From assembly GCF_016411825.1 (NCBI RefSeq), contig NZ_JAEKMH010000001.1, forward strand, positions 124,001-188,000: 64,000 bases of DNA. Reading direction: 5' to 3'. The notes beneath the pieces were generated by a model. That model searched no databases. It was not told the DNA's origin and saw only the letters and a list, made by a program, of their open reading frames with translations. The position numbers and the translations under genes were made by a program. This DNA comes from Devosia sediminis. Its GTDB lineage: Bacteria > Pseudomonadota > Alphaproteobacteria > Rhizobiales > Devosiaceae. Position 1 is the stretch's first letter. Every line of letters begins with the position of its first letter. Shown piece by piece: positions 1 through 7,313 of the stretch.

Positions 1-381
1 GCTTTTCTCGATATTGAAATTGTAGTCATAACCGAGGGCGAGACGGGCGGCGGAGCTGGTGGAGGTGATGTCGTCGGCCACGGCATGCCAACGCAACACC
101 TCGGCGGTGATTGCCGGATCGTCCGGGAACCACAGGCCCGAGGTGTCATATTTTTTCGCGAGGTAAGCGAGGATGGCGCCAGAGTCCGAGAGGACCAGGT
201 CGTCATCCTTCAGCACCGGCAATTGCCCGAACGGGTTCAGCCTGAGGAACCAGTCGGCCTTGTGCTGGCGGCCGGGAAAGAAATCCACCGGCACGATGTC
301 ATAGGGCAGGTTGAGGATGCTCATCAGCAGTCGCAGCTTGTAGCAATTGCCGGAGAGCTCGAAGTCGTAAAGGGTGATCAT
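1..381 (-). CDS. Glutathione S-transferase family protein (3' end off the window)
   Basis: The first 127 residues of a thioredoxin-fold GST are visible; the C-terminal helical domain lies beyond base 1. The protein opens MITLYDFELSGNCYKLRLLM, the beta-alpha-beta start of a GST. It then has NPFGQLPVL, with the cis-proline loop that positions glutathione, and DSGAILAYLA, whose Asp-Ser contact the gamma-glutamyl group. The ATG at 379-381 is the only sensible start. It is the third gene in the same direction after a Rieske-less oxygenase and a Rieske-reductase fusion. In the caffeine N-demethylase system of Pseudomonas a GST-like protein (NdmE) stabilises such an oxygenase/reductase pair, so this GST may be a structural partner rather than a detoxification enzyme. 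That role is inference; an ordinary GST is the default alternative. Confidence 0.85.
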   Translation of the reverse strand, partial: MITLYDFELSGNCYKLRLLMSILNLPYDIVPVDFFPGRQHKADWFLRLNPFGQLPVLKDDDLVLSDSGAILAYLAKKYDTSGLWFPDDPAITAEVLRWHAVADDITSTSSAARLALGYDYNFNIEKS

Positions 382-405
382 GGGGTCACCAGATTGCCGT
401 TTGCC

Positions 406-491
406 GTCATTGCCCGGCTCGACCGGGCAATCCATGCCGCAAACGCGGAATGCGAGGAGAGATGGATCACCCGGTCAAGCCGGGTGATGAC
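406..491. repeat. Two-armed palindromic intergenic repeat
   Basis: Two imperfect palindromes, one centred on GCCCGGCTCGACCGGGC and one on CACCCGGTCAAGCCGGGTG, face each other with GTCAT and ATGAC at the outer ends. It fills the gap between the GST and the reductase gene. The layout resembles the mosaic REP/RPE elements of Rhizobiales. Nothing else is seen in 382-670 apart from the second repeat at 549-616. Confidence 0.7.
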
Positions 492-548
492 GAAGGAGGG
501 GATGGGAAGGGTGATTGCTCGAAGACCTAGGCTTCTGACCGGCACGGC

Positions 549-616
549 GTCATCCCCGCGAAAGCGGGGACCTCTGTCTGCGGACCAACAGGGGTTCCCG
601 CTTTCGCGGGAATGAC
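549..616. repeat. REP-like palindrome pair, family A copy 1
   Basis: The left arm GTCATCCCCGCGAAAGCGGG and the right arm CCCGCTTTCGCGGGAATGAC are inverted copies separated by a short variable centre. The same element recurs at 3611, 17206, 24649, 36599 and 44670, always between genes. Each arm is itself a hairpin (CCCGCGAAAGCGGG), so transcripts could fold into a double stem. Confidence 0.85.
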
Positions 617-670
617 CCGGTGGGTTTGAACGGTCCCGGATGACGGCTGCGCCAAAAATCTGCCGCACCA

Positions 671-2380
671 TCATATATCCAGCACCAGTCGATCCGACTT
701 CGCGCGGCTGACGCAGGTCATCATGCAGGTGTTGGAGGCCTTCTCGGTCTTGTTGAGATAGACGTCCTGGTGGTCGACCTCCCCTTCCATGACCGTAGTG
801 AGACAAGTGCCGCAGGCGCCCTGTTCGCAGGATGAGGGGACGGTTAGGCCGGCCTCGCGCATGGTTTCGAGAATGGTCTTTCCGGCCGGCACATGCAGGG
901 TCATGGCCGAGCGCGCCAGTTCCACGTCGAAGGCGCTCGATGAGTCGATGACCTTGTCGTTCTGGAAGTATTCGAAATGCACGGCCTCGTCGGGCCAGCC
1001 CAGGTCCGCGGCCACCTGCTGCACCATTTCGAGCATGGCGCCGGGGCCGCAGATATAGACGTGGTTGGCGAACTGATACGGCCCCATCACTGCGGCCACC
1101 TTGGCGCGGATGGCGTCGCGGGCTAGGCCGGCATGCCGCTCGACATGGCCATGGAGCACACCCAGTTCGCTCGAAAAGGCGGCGCTTTCATCGTTGCGGG
1201 TAAAGTAGTGCAGCTCGTAGGGAAGGCTAGACTTGTCTAGGAAACGCGCCATCGACAGTAGCGGGGTGATGCCGATGCCGCCGGCAATCAGCACGGTGCG
1301 GGTGGCGTCGCGCCTGAGCGGGAAATTGTTGCGCGGCTCGGAAATCTGCAGGAGGTCACCCTCCCGCACCGTCTCGACCAATACTTTCGATCCGCCCTTG
1401 GATGCGCTCTCGGCCTTGACGCCGATGACGTAGCGCGAGAGGTCGCCGGGGCCATTGGTCAGCGAATATTGCCGCACGAGGCCATTGGGCAGGTGCACGT
1501 CGATATGGGCGCCAGGCTGGAAAGTTGGCAGGTGCTTGCCGTCGCGATCGGCCAGTTCGAAGCCGATGACGCCATCTGCCGACTGCCATTTGCGCTTCAC
1601 CACGACCGTCAGGGTATTGCCGCGCGGCACCGCAATGTCGGGCATGGTGGAAAGGTCCGCCGAGACCTTTTCGAATACCGGCTGCAGCGGTTCGGGCGCC
1701 GGCTTCCTGGCCGCGGCGCGTTCGAGCCGGTCCCGCAGCTTGGTCAGCAACTCGTTGTAGTGGCGAAGCGTCGCCAGCTCGTCGGCAGGCTTTTCGGGCA
1801 GGAGACCGCGGATGACCGCGCGACCCGCATCGACCGGCTGCACGAACCAGGTGACGCCACCGACGCGCACCACCAAGGCGGGCAGGAGGTCGGCCGGCTC
1901 GTCATCGGGCGCAAGCCGGGCGAGTCCGGCCACCACGTCCTCGGGTGTGGCATTGACCGGCATGGGCCGAAGCGCGAACCAGTCGTGTCCGTCCGAACCA
2001 GGGAAGGGTGCATAGGCCTGGTCGTCATTGGCGGCCGACCAGATGAGGCCAAAGGCCTCGCGAATGGGATATTTGCGGTTCTCAATACGGCGGGCCGGGG
2101 CATCCGCGGGGTGGGCGGGAATATAGGTGCAGCCTGCCGACTGGTTGGCATAGCGCCAGCCATGATACTGGCACTTGAGCTCCTGGCCCTCATTGATGCC
2201 TATGGAAAGCCGCACGCCACGGTGGAGGCACCGGTTCTCCCAGACGTTCACATTGCCATCGTCGGCGCGCCAGACGGCGAGCTCGCGGCCAAGAAGCTGG
2301 CCCTGGTAGACGTGGCGAAAGGGTAGGTCCTCGCTCGAGGCGATGGGATACCAATTGGGGTCGGAGAGACTGAGGGGCAT
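671..2380 (-). CDS. Rieske / flavin reductase / [2Fe-2S] ferredoxin fusion, NdmD-like
   Basis: Electron-transfer protein of 569 residues with three modules. An N-terminal Rieske domain has C51-x-H53 and C70-x2-H73. A ferredoxin-NADP reductase-type unit follows, with RQYSLTN as the flavin-binding motif and VLIAGGIGITPLL as the start of the NAD(P) domain. The C-terminus is a plant-type ferredoxin with C518, C523, C526 and C556. Ordinary class IA oxygenase reductases have only the last two modules. The extra Rieske domain matches NdmD of Pseudomonas putida CBB5, which supplies the Rieske centre to the Rieske-less oxygenase NdmC. The gene beside it (2602-3498) is just such a truncated oxygenase, so the two probably form one enzyme. 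Residues 110-240 are a linker of unclear fold. The physiological substrate is unknown. Confidence 0.85.
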   Translation of the reverse strand: MPLSLSDPNWYPIASSEDLPFRHVYQGQLLGRELAVWRADDGNVNVWENRCLHRGVRLSIGINEGQELKCQYHGWRYANQSAGCTYIPAHPADAPARRIENRKYPIREAFGLIWSAANDDQAYAPFPGSDGHDWFALRPMPVNATPEDVVAGLARLAPDDEPADLLPALVVRVGGVTWFVQPVDAGRAVIRGLLPEKPADELATLRHYNELLTKLRDRLERAAARKPAPEPLQPVFEKVSADLSTMPDIAVPRGNTLTVVVKRKWQSADGVIGFELADRDGKHLPTFQPGAHIDVHLPNGLVRQYSLTNGPGDLSRYVIGVKAESASKGGSKVLVETVREGDLLQISEPRNNFPLRRDATRTVLIAGGIGITPLLSMARFLDKSSLPYELHYFTRNDESAAFSSELGVLHGHVERHAGLARDAIRAKVAAVMGPYQFANHVYICGPGAMLEMVQQVAADLGWPDEAVHFEYFQNDKVIDSSSAFDVELARSAMTLHVPAGKTILETMREAGLTVPSSCEQGACGTCLTTVMEGEVDHQDVYLNKTEKASNTCMMTCVSRAKSDRLVLDI

Positions 2381-2455
2381 GGTTCATCCGAGGTTTGATC
2401 GCGCCACGATCAGCTTCGGCTCAATCGCAGTCCTGGCGTACGGGACTGGATCTGA

Positions 2456-2590
2456 CTCCCTCCCCTTGACGGGGAGGGTTGGGTGGGGTGTGCAACGGAC
2501 TCAGTGCCCGCCAATCCCCCACCCAGCTTCGCTACGGCCTAGCGGGCCTAGCTCCGCTACCCTCCCCGCAAGGGGGAGGGAGGGCGCCGG
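2456..2590. repeat. Family B repeat (CCCTCCCC/GGGGAGGG inverted units)
   Basis: Two inverted C-rich/G-rich units, CTCCCTCCCCTTGACGGGGA and CCCTCCCCGCAAGGGGGAGG, flank a stretch containing CCCCACCCAGCTTCGC. Similar units occur at about 10540, 17137, 17400, 25970 and 30060. Here the element sits between the oxygenase and reductase genes of one probable operon and accounts for most of the 221-base gap. Confidence 0.75.
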
Positions 2591-2601
2591 TGGGCGCCAA
2601 A

Positions 2602-3498
2602 CTAAGAGGCCTGCGGAATCACCCCATAGGTAATCCCCTTCTGGCTCAGCCAGCGGCGATAGGCGATGGCGCTCTTGTCGGCGCGGATCGGGGTTTCCGA
2701 GCGCGGGTCGAGCGGCAGTTTCTTGGGGTACTGGTTTTCGAGGATCGGCTTGTCCTGGCCGAAAATCGTCTGCTGAAAGCGCCGCAGATCGGTGATGGTG
2801 GATGTCGAGTCGATCATCGATTGCAGGAGATGGGCGCGGCAGCGTTCCTCGGTCATGGGCTGGAGGAAAATGCCGATGACGTCGCGGCGTGTCTCGTCCT
2901 CGGGGCAGGACTTGTAGAGCACCGAGCAGAACGGATGCGGTACGCGGTAGACATATTCCACTTCCATCGCGCCGACGGCCGACTTGGCGGCCATGGGCTG
3001 GATGAAGCGGCATTTTGTGGCCAGAACTTCGTCGCGCTCTTCCGAAACCTCGACGTCGTATTCCTTGACCTCGGTATGCGGCTCGGACCCCAGAATGTCA
3101 GTATGGACATAGGGGAAATGACCCATGTCGAGGAAGTTTTCCACCGCCCGGGGCGCCGAGACGTGGATGCCGATGGAGCCGCAACTCATGTTGACGCGGT
3201 CGGGCTCGGCGAATTCGGGGATCGGGAACAGCTCGGCATCGGGCGTGCCGAGGCAGGTCCAGGTATAGCCATAGGCGGTGCGCACCGGCAGGCGCTCGAG
3301 CACGGAATCGGCGTCGATCTCGTCCCCGTTTTCCTCGTCCGTGCGCAGCCACACGACGGGCTCGCCATCGCTGCCACGGGTCAGCGCCAGGCGTGTATCG
3401 AGCAGCAGCGTGGTTTCGACGAGGCCGATAGGCAATTCATCGGTGGCAGCGACCACGTGCCAGAGGTTGCGCGTGATCGGATCGGGAGCTTGGGGCAT
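2602..3498 (-). CDS. Rieske-less non-haem iron oxygenase alpha subunit, NdmC-like
   Basis: A 298-residue protein that aligns by eye with the catalytic half of Rieske oxygenases. It has NLWHVVAATDELP, the usual N-terminal entry of the family, then jumps to YGYTWTCLG, the strand that normally closes the Rieske domain. No C-x-H...C-x2-H motif lies between. The mononuclear iron motif is intact: D124-x2-H127-x4-H132 in NFLDMGHFPYVHTDILG. Loss of the Rieske domain is exact and leaves an open frame, so it looks evolved rather than a broken gene. NdmC of P. putida CBB5 has the same build and depends on NdmD for its Rieske centre. It is first in a minus-strand run with the Rieske-reductase and a GST. 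Known NdmC removes the N7 methyl of 7-methylxanthine; that substrate should not be assumed here. Confidence 0.8.
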   Translation of the reverse strand: MPQAPDPITRNLWHVVAATDELPIGLVETTLLLDTRLALTRGSDGEPVVWLRTDEENGDEIDADSVLERLPVRTAYGYTWTCLGTPDAELFPIPEFAEPDRVNMSCGSIGIHVSAPRAVENFLDMGHFPYVHTDILGSEPHTEVKEYDVEVSEERDEVLATKCRFIQPMAAKSAVGAMEVEYVYRVPHPFCSVLYKSCPEDETRRDVIGIFLQPMTEERCRAHLLQSMIDSTSTITDLRRFQQTIFGQDKPILENQYPKKLPLDPRSETPIRADKSAIAYRRWLSQKGITYGVIPQAS

Positions 3499-3610
3499 GG
3501 GGCAGTCTCAACTTTGTCACATGAGCATAAACCCATGGGCGAGGTGTGCCAGCATAAAGTTGCGGACGGGCCATGCGTTGGGGGCATGGGGCTGTTATAC
3601 CCTCTGCAAC

Positions 3611-3685
3611 GTCATCCCCGCGAAAGCGGGGACCTCCGTTTGCGGACCCTGCGGCAACAGGGGTTCCCGCTTTCGCGGGAATGAC
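3611..3685. repeat. REP-like palindrome pair, family A copy 2
   Basis: GTCATCCCCGCGAAAGCGGG is paired with CCCGCTTTCGCGGGAATGAC, in the divergent gap between the oxygenase and Ldh2-type genes. It ends 22 bases before the plus-strand start codon, so any promoter for that gene must lie within or upstream of the repeat. Confidence 0.85.
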
Positions 3686-3707
3686 GCCGGGGAGGAAAGA
3701 GTTACAA

Positions 3708-4742
3708 ATGGCTATCGATAACGCTGCACGCTTCGACGCAGACCTGTTGCGACAGCGCGTCGACGAGCGCCTCGCCGAGGCCGGCGCCAGTGCCGAGTCC
3801 CGGCAGGCGGCCGTCAAGGCGATGCTCCATGCCTCGCTGGTTGGCGTTGACAGCCATGGCGTGCGGCTGGTCGCGCATTATTGCCGCATGCTGGGTGGTG
3901 GCCGCCTCAACAAGAATCCGCAACTGACCGTGGAAAAACGCGGCGCCGGTAGCGCCACCGTCCATGGCGACGACGGGCTCGGCCACTATGCGGCCTACAA
4001 GGCGGTCGAAGTGGGCATGGAGCTGGCCCGCGAGGCCGGGGTCGGTGCGGTCGGAGTCAAGCATTCCTCGCATCTGGGTGCGGCCGGCGCCTATGCGCTG
4101 GCAGGGGCCGAAGAGGGGTTTGTCACCTTTGCCACCACCAATACCGATTCGGTCGTGGCGCTATTCGATGGCGCGCAAAAATTCCACGGCACCAATCCGC
4201 TGGCCTTTGCCGCGCCGGTGCCTGGGCAAAGACCGTGGCTGCTCGACATGGCGACGAGCTCCATACCGCTCAACCGGGTGATGCTTCATCGCTCGCTCGA
4301 CAAAGCCCTGCCCGAAGGCGTGGCGGCGACATCGGCGGGCGAACCCACGACCGATCCGCATGAGGCCGAGATGCTGTTGCCCCTGGGCGGGGTCGACTAT
4401 GGCTACAAGGGCGCCGCGCTGGCTGGCGTCGCGACGCTGTTTTCGGCGCTGCTCAACGGTACCACGCTGGATGCCGATTTCCTGCCCATGTATGGCGGCG
4501 ACGATATTTCGACGCCCCGCAATATGGGCCATTTCGTGCTGGTCATCGATCCGGACAAGTTCGCCGGCCGCGCCCTGTTCGGGGCGGCAATGGCGCAGTA
4601 TCTGGCGAGCCTGCGCGGCTCGGCGGTGCGCGAGGGCGGCACGGTGATGGCGCCGGGCGATCGCGAATGGGCGGAGATGGACGCCCGCCGGGCGCGGGGC
4701 ATTCCCGTCGATCCGGATACGGTCAGGTTTCTGGGGCTTTGA
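3708..4742 (+). CDS. Ldh2 family NAD(P)-dependent malate/lactate/ureidoglycolate-type dehydrogenase
   Basis: A 344-residue oxidoreductase of the Ldh2/DpkA/AllD fold, distinct from classical Rossmann lactate dehydrogenases. Visible signatures are VDSHGVRLV near the N-terminus, KHSSHLGAAGAYA with the catalytic histidine, HGTNPLAFAAP and DYGYKGAALA. The ATG at 3708 follows AGGAAAG at a good distance; translation further upstream would run through the repeat. Members oxidise 2-hydroxyacids (malate, sulfolactate, ureidoglycolate) or reduce cyclic imino acids, and motifs alone do not separate these. Ureidoglycolate dehydrogenase, a purine-catabolic member, would fit the NdmC/NdmD-like neighbours, but this is only suggestive. 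The 3' end overlaps the convergent minus-strand gene by 20 bases. Confidence 0.85.
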   Translation: MAIDNAARFDADLLRQRVDERLAEAGASAESRQAAVKAMLHASLVGVDSHGVRLVAHYCRMLGGGRLNKNPQLTVEKRGAGSATVHGDDGLGHYAAYKAVEVGMELAREAGVGAVGVKHSSHLGAAGAYALAGAEEGFVTFATTNTDSVVALFDGAQKFHGTNPLAFAAPVPGQRPWLLDMATSSIPLNRVMLHRSLDKALPEGVAATSAGEPTTDPHEAEMLLPLGGVDYGYKGAALAGVATLFSALLNGTTLDADFLPMYGGDDISTPRNMGHFVLVIDPDKFAGRALFGAAMAQYLASLRGSAVREGGTVMAPGDREWAEMDARRARGIPVDPDTVRFLGL

Positions 4743-5643
4743 GCGTGTTGCCGTCGGCGTCGATATCGGGGCCGACATAGGCAATGGTACTGGGGTAGAT
4801 CGGCCCCTCGACATTGTCGGCACCGAAAACGGCGCGGAGCTCCGCGACGATCTCGTCGCCTTCGCGCCGGTGACGCGCCTCGTCCTCGCGATCCTCGAAC
4901 ACGGCCGTGAACGTGTCGCGCGTGCCGTCGAAGGTCATGGTCCACCAATGGATGCGGTTGGCCAGCTCGTCCGGCACATAAAGGTCGGGCTGGCAGTCCT
5001 CGTCGGTGTCGGCGTCGATCAGCCCATAGCAGCCCCAGCGCGGCTCGAGCCGCACACGCGTCACGACGGGGATGGGCCCGGGATCGGGATAGTAGATGTC
5101 GTCCTCTTCGTCGTCGGGCGGGAAGGCCATGCCCGGGGACTTTGCCTTCCAGAACAATTGCCGGCCGAAGGCGAAGAGCAGGAAGAGCCCGGCAGCCGGC
5201 GCTGCCAGAGCCCAGGGATCGAGCCAGGGCCGCAGGAGACCCGCCGAAGCCGCCGCAACCACACCCAAGGTCGCCACCGCATAGAGAAGCGCGGCATTGA
5301 TGGTCTGCCGGCGTCCTTTTTCCTCATCCGCATTTTCGGGCGGATAGGCGGTTCGCGCCCAGACCAGGTAGAAGGCCTGGGTGCCGAGGCCCACAAGGAA
5401 CAGCGGCACGGCCCAGAGGCTCAGCGCCATCAGCGCGCCGCCGCCCATGGCTATGGCCAGCGCCGAGACGGTCCACAGGGCGCGCCGTTGCCCTTCCCGC
5501 GCCGGCTGCGGTTCGAGGGTGAGCGCGCTCAGCATCAGGTCCATCATCCGGTCCGAGACGGCGCCATGCATGGCCAGGAACCCGGCCAGCACATAGAAGA
5601 CGCCGACCATGCGGAGCCCGATTTCGAGCGCGGTGAGCATCAT
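4723..5643 (-). CDS. Membrane protein of unknown function with acidic C-terminal domain
   Basis: A 306-residue protein with hydrophobic segments at roughly 10-30, 55-75, 78-95, 120-140 and 150-165. A soluble C-terminal half follows, beginning with the acidic stretch PDDEEDDIYYPDPGP and containing WGCYGLIDADTDEDCQPD and IHWWTMTFDGT. I recognise no family. Its ATG overlaps the TGA of the upstream secreted-protein gene (ATGA), so the two are translationally coupled. A longer frame exists to 5739 but would run inside the upstream gene. Multi-TM plus a cytoplasmic or periplasmic domain suggests an envelope role; nothing more specific is supported. Confidence 0.75.
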   Translation of the reverse strand: MMLTALEIGLRMVGVFYVLAGFLAMHGAVSDRMMDLMLSALTLEPQPAREGQRRALWTVSALAIAMGGGALMALSLWAVPLFLVGLGTQAFYLVWARTAYPPENADEEKGRRQTINAALLYAVATLGVVAAASAGLLRPWLDPWALAAPAAGLFLLFAFGRQLFWKAKSPGMAFPPDDEEDDIYYPDPGPIPVVTRVRLEPRWGCYGLIDADTDEDCQPDLYVPDELANRIHWWTMTFDGTRDTFTAVFEDREDEARHRREGDEIVAELRAVFGADNVEGPIYPSTIAYVGPDIDADGNTLKAPET

Positions 5644-6299
5644 TCCTCGGCGGGCGGAGTGTATTCGGCTTCCTTGCCGACCAGCTTGTCGCCCTGGATT
5701 TCGAGGCTGATCACCGCCGAGCCACCGCTGGGGCAGCAATTGCCATCGTCACCCTGCCAGAGCGAAGTGCGGGCGACATAGCCGGACCATGGATTGGAAA
5801 AGTCGAACTGGACGCCTTTCCAGATTTCCTTGCCCTCGGGCAGCTCGACGCCGTCGAGCCAGGTGCCCATGTTGATGCTGGTCCAGGTCGTGCCGTCTTC
5901 CTCGAGCCGGTAGAGCCGGTCGGTGTTGAACACGCCGGTGCCCTGCGAATAGCCGGGCACATGCAGCACATTGTCCTCGTTGAAAACGGGCACTTGGTAA
6001 AAGCCCTCGAAGCCGCTGTCGAGGAGGGTCCAGCCCTCGCCATCGTGCCGGAACAGCACGAAGCCGCCGATGACGCCGTCATCAGGGGTCGAGCCGGCCT
6101 GGGTCTGCCAGGCGATCAGCGGCTGGCCCTCGGCATCGCTGTAGTCGGCGCGGTTGAAATAGCCGGCCGTCAGCACCTTGCATTCGTCGAGTGCGGTTTC
6201 GAGGCAGGTATCGCCGATGGATTTGAGCGAGACCTGGGCAAAGGCCGGTGTGGCGAAGAGGGCGGCGAGCGGGAGAAGTCGGGCGAGCGTGGGCAGCAT
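5640..6299 (-). CDS. Secreted protein of unknown function
   Basis: 219 residues with a clear Sec signal peptide: MLPTLARLLPLAALFATPAF, cleavage probably after AFA. The start at 6297-6299 is preceded by a strong AGGAGG at ideal spacing; an upstream in-frame start at 6332 lacks this. Cysteines at the beginning of the mature part (DTCLETALDECK) and the pair in GNCCPSGG suggest disulfides. Tryptophan-rich segments such as GEGWTLLDSGFEGFYQV suggest a beta-rich fold. I recognise no family. It is coupled by a 4-base overlap to the membrane gene at 4723-5643. Confidence 0.75.
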   Translation of the reverse strand: MLPTLARLLPLAALFATPAFAQVSLKSIGDTCLETALDECKVLTAGYFNRADYSDAEGQPLIAWQTQAGSTPDDGVIGGFVLFRHDGEGWTLLDSGFEGFYQVPVFNEDNVLHVPGYSQGTGVFNTDRLYRLEEDGTTWTSINMGTWLDGVELPEGKEIWKGVQFDFSNPWSGYVARTSLWQGDDGNCCPSGGSAVISLEIQGDKLVGKEAEYTPPAEE

Positions 6300-6346
6300 G
6301 AAGTCCTCCTGATGGGGACGCATACTGCCCAAATGCCCGGCCGCTG

Positions 6347-7123
6347 TCAGCCCTCGCGATATATGTCGAATGGCCCGATAGCCTGGGTCGTCGCCATCAT
6401 CTCGATCTTGTTGATGTTGACATGCGCAGGCAGGCTCGTGGCCCAGAAGATGCTCTCGGCAATGTCTTCGGCATTCATCGCCTCGGTCCGCGCATAGGGC
6501 GCGGATGCCTTGCCCTCGTCGCCCTTGAAGCGGACCAGCGAGAATTCGGTTTCGGTCAGGCCCGGCTCGATATTGGTGACGCGGACCTTCTTGCCCTGCA
6601 GATCCGAGCGCAGGTTGAGCGCGAACTGCTTCACGAAGGCCTTGGTGGCGCCATAGACCGAGCCGCCGGGATAGGCATATTCGCCGGCCACCGAGCCCAA
6701 AGTCACCACATGACCGCCGCCGCGGGCAATCAGGCCGGGCAGCAGCAGGCGCACGGTATAGACGAGACCCTTGATGTTGGTGTCGATCATCGTCTCCCAG
6801 TCGTTGAGATCGGTTTCGGCGGCGGGCTGCAGGCCGAGCGCCAGACCGGCATTGGCGAGCACCACGTTGATCTGGTCGAAGGGCGCTGGAATGGCGGCAA
6901 TCGCCGCTTCCATGGCGGCGCGGTCGCGCACGTCGAGAGCGATGATGTGGCAGTGCTCGGCCCCCAGTTCATCGCGCAGGGCTTCGAGCCGGTCCTCGCG
7001 GCGGCCCGTCGCGATCACCTTGCCGCCGGCGGCGACATAGCGGCGGGCGGCGGCCTCGCCGAAGCCGGACGTGGCGCCGGTGATGAAGACGGTGAAGCGG
7101 CTGGGATCGAGCAGCGGATACAT
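6347..7123 (-). CDS. ydfG: NADP-dependent 3-hydroxy acid dehydrogenase, YdfG type (SDR)
   Basis: Classical short-chain dehydrogenase of 258 residues, very similar to E. coli YdfG, which oxidises L-serine, L-allo-threonine and 3-hydroxyisobutyrate and reduces malonic semialdehyde. The nucleotide loop is TGATSGFG. The arginine pair in ATGRREDRLEAL is typical of NADP preference. NAGLALG, DWETMIDTNIKGLVY and the catalytic YGATK follow, then NIEPGLTETEFS. The ATG at 7121-7123 gives the length expected for the family. A TTG at 7184-7186 would add 21 residues without homology and was not used. It stands alone, with its own 190-base divergent gap to macA. Confidence 0.9.
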   Translation of the reverse strand: MYPLLDPSRFTVFITGATSGFGEAAARRYVAAGGKVIATGRREDRLEALRDELGAEHCHIIALDVRDRAAMEAAIAAIPAPFDQINVVLANAGLALGLQPAAETDLNDWETMIDTNIKGLVYTVRLLLPGLIARGGGHVVTLGSVAGEYAYPGGSVYGATKAFVKQFALNLRSDLQGKKVRVTNIEPGLTETEFSLVRFKGDEGKASAPYARTEAMNAEDIAESIFWATSLPAHVNINKIEMMATTQAIGPFDIYREG

Positions 7124-7313
7124 GGCAAATCCATCGGGGAAGGCAGGGACAGCCCGCAGGGTGGACCGGGCCTGCCGGGAGGTCAACCACTCCCAAGCCT
7201 TTGATTGGCCACATCAGGCAAAGCTTGCCAACCTTACAAAGTGCTAACGTGTGCCATGGGGCCTTTCGTACTATCCTCATGGCAAATCAGATTTCTTGCG
7301 GGACCTCATTGTT

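Noticed and set aside
2602-3498. Rieske-less oxygenase as a frameshifted or degraded pseudogene
   Set aside because: The frame is open from start to stop, the catalytic iron motif is intact, and the missing domain is present on the adjacent reductase.
6347-7186. Longer YdfG-type protein from TTG 7186
   Set aside because: The extra 21 residues have no family counterpart, and ATG 7123 gives the expected N-terminus.
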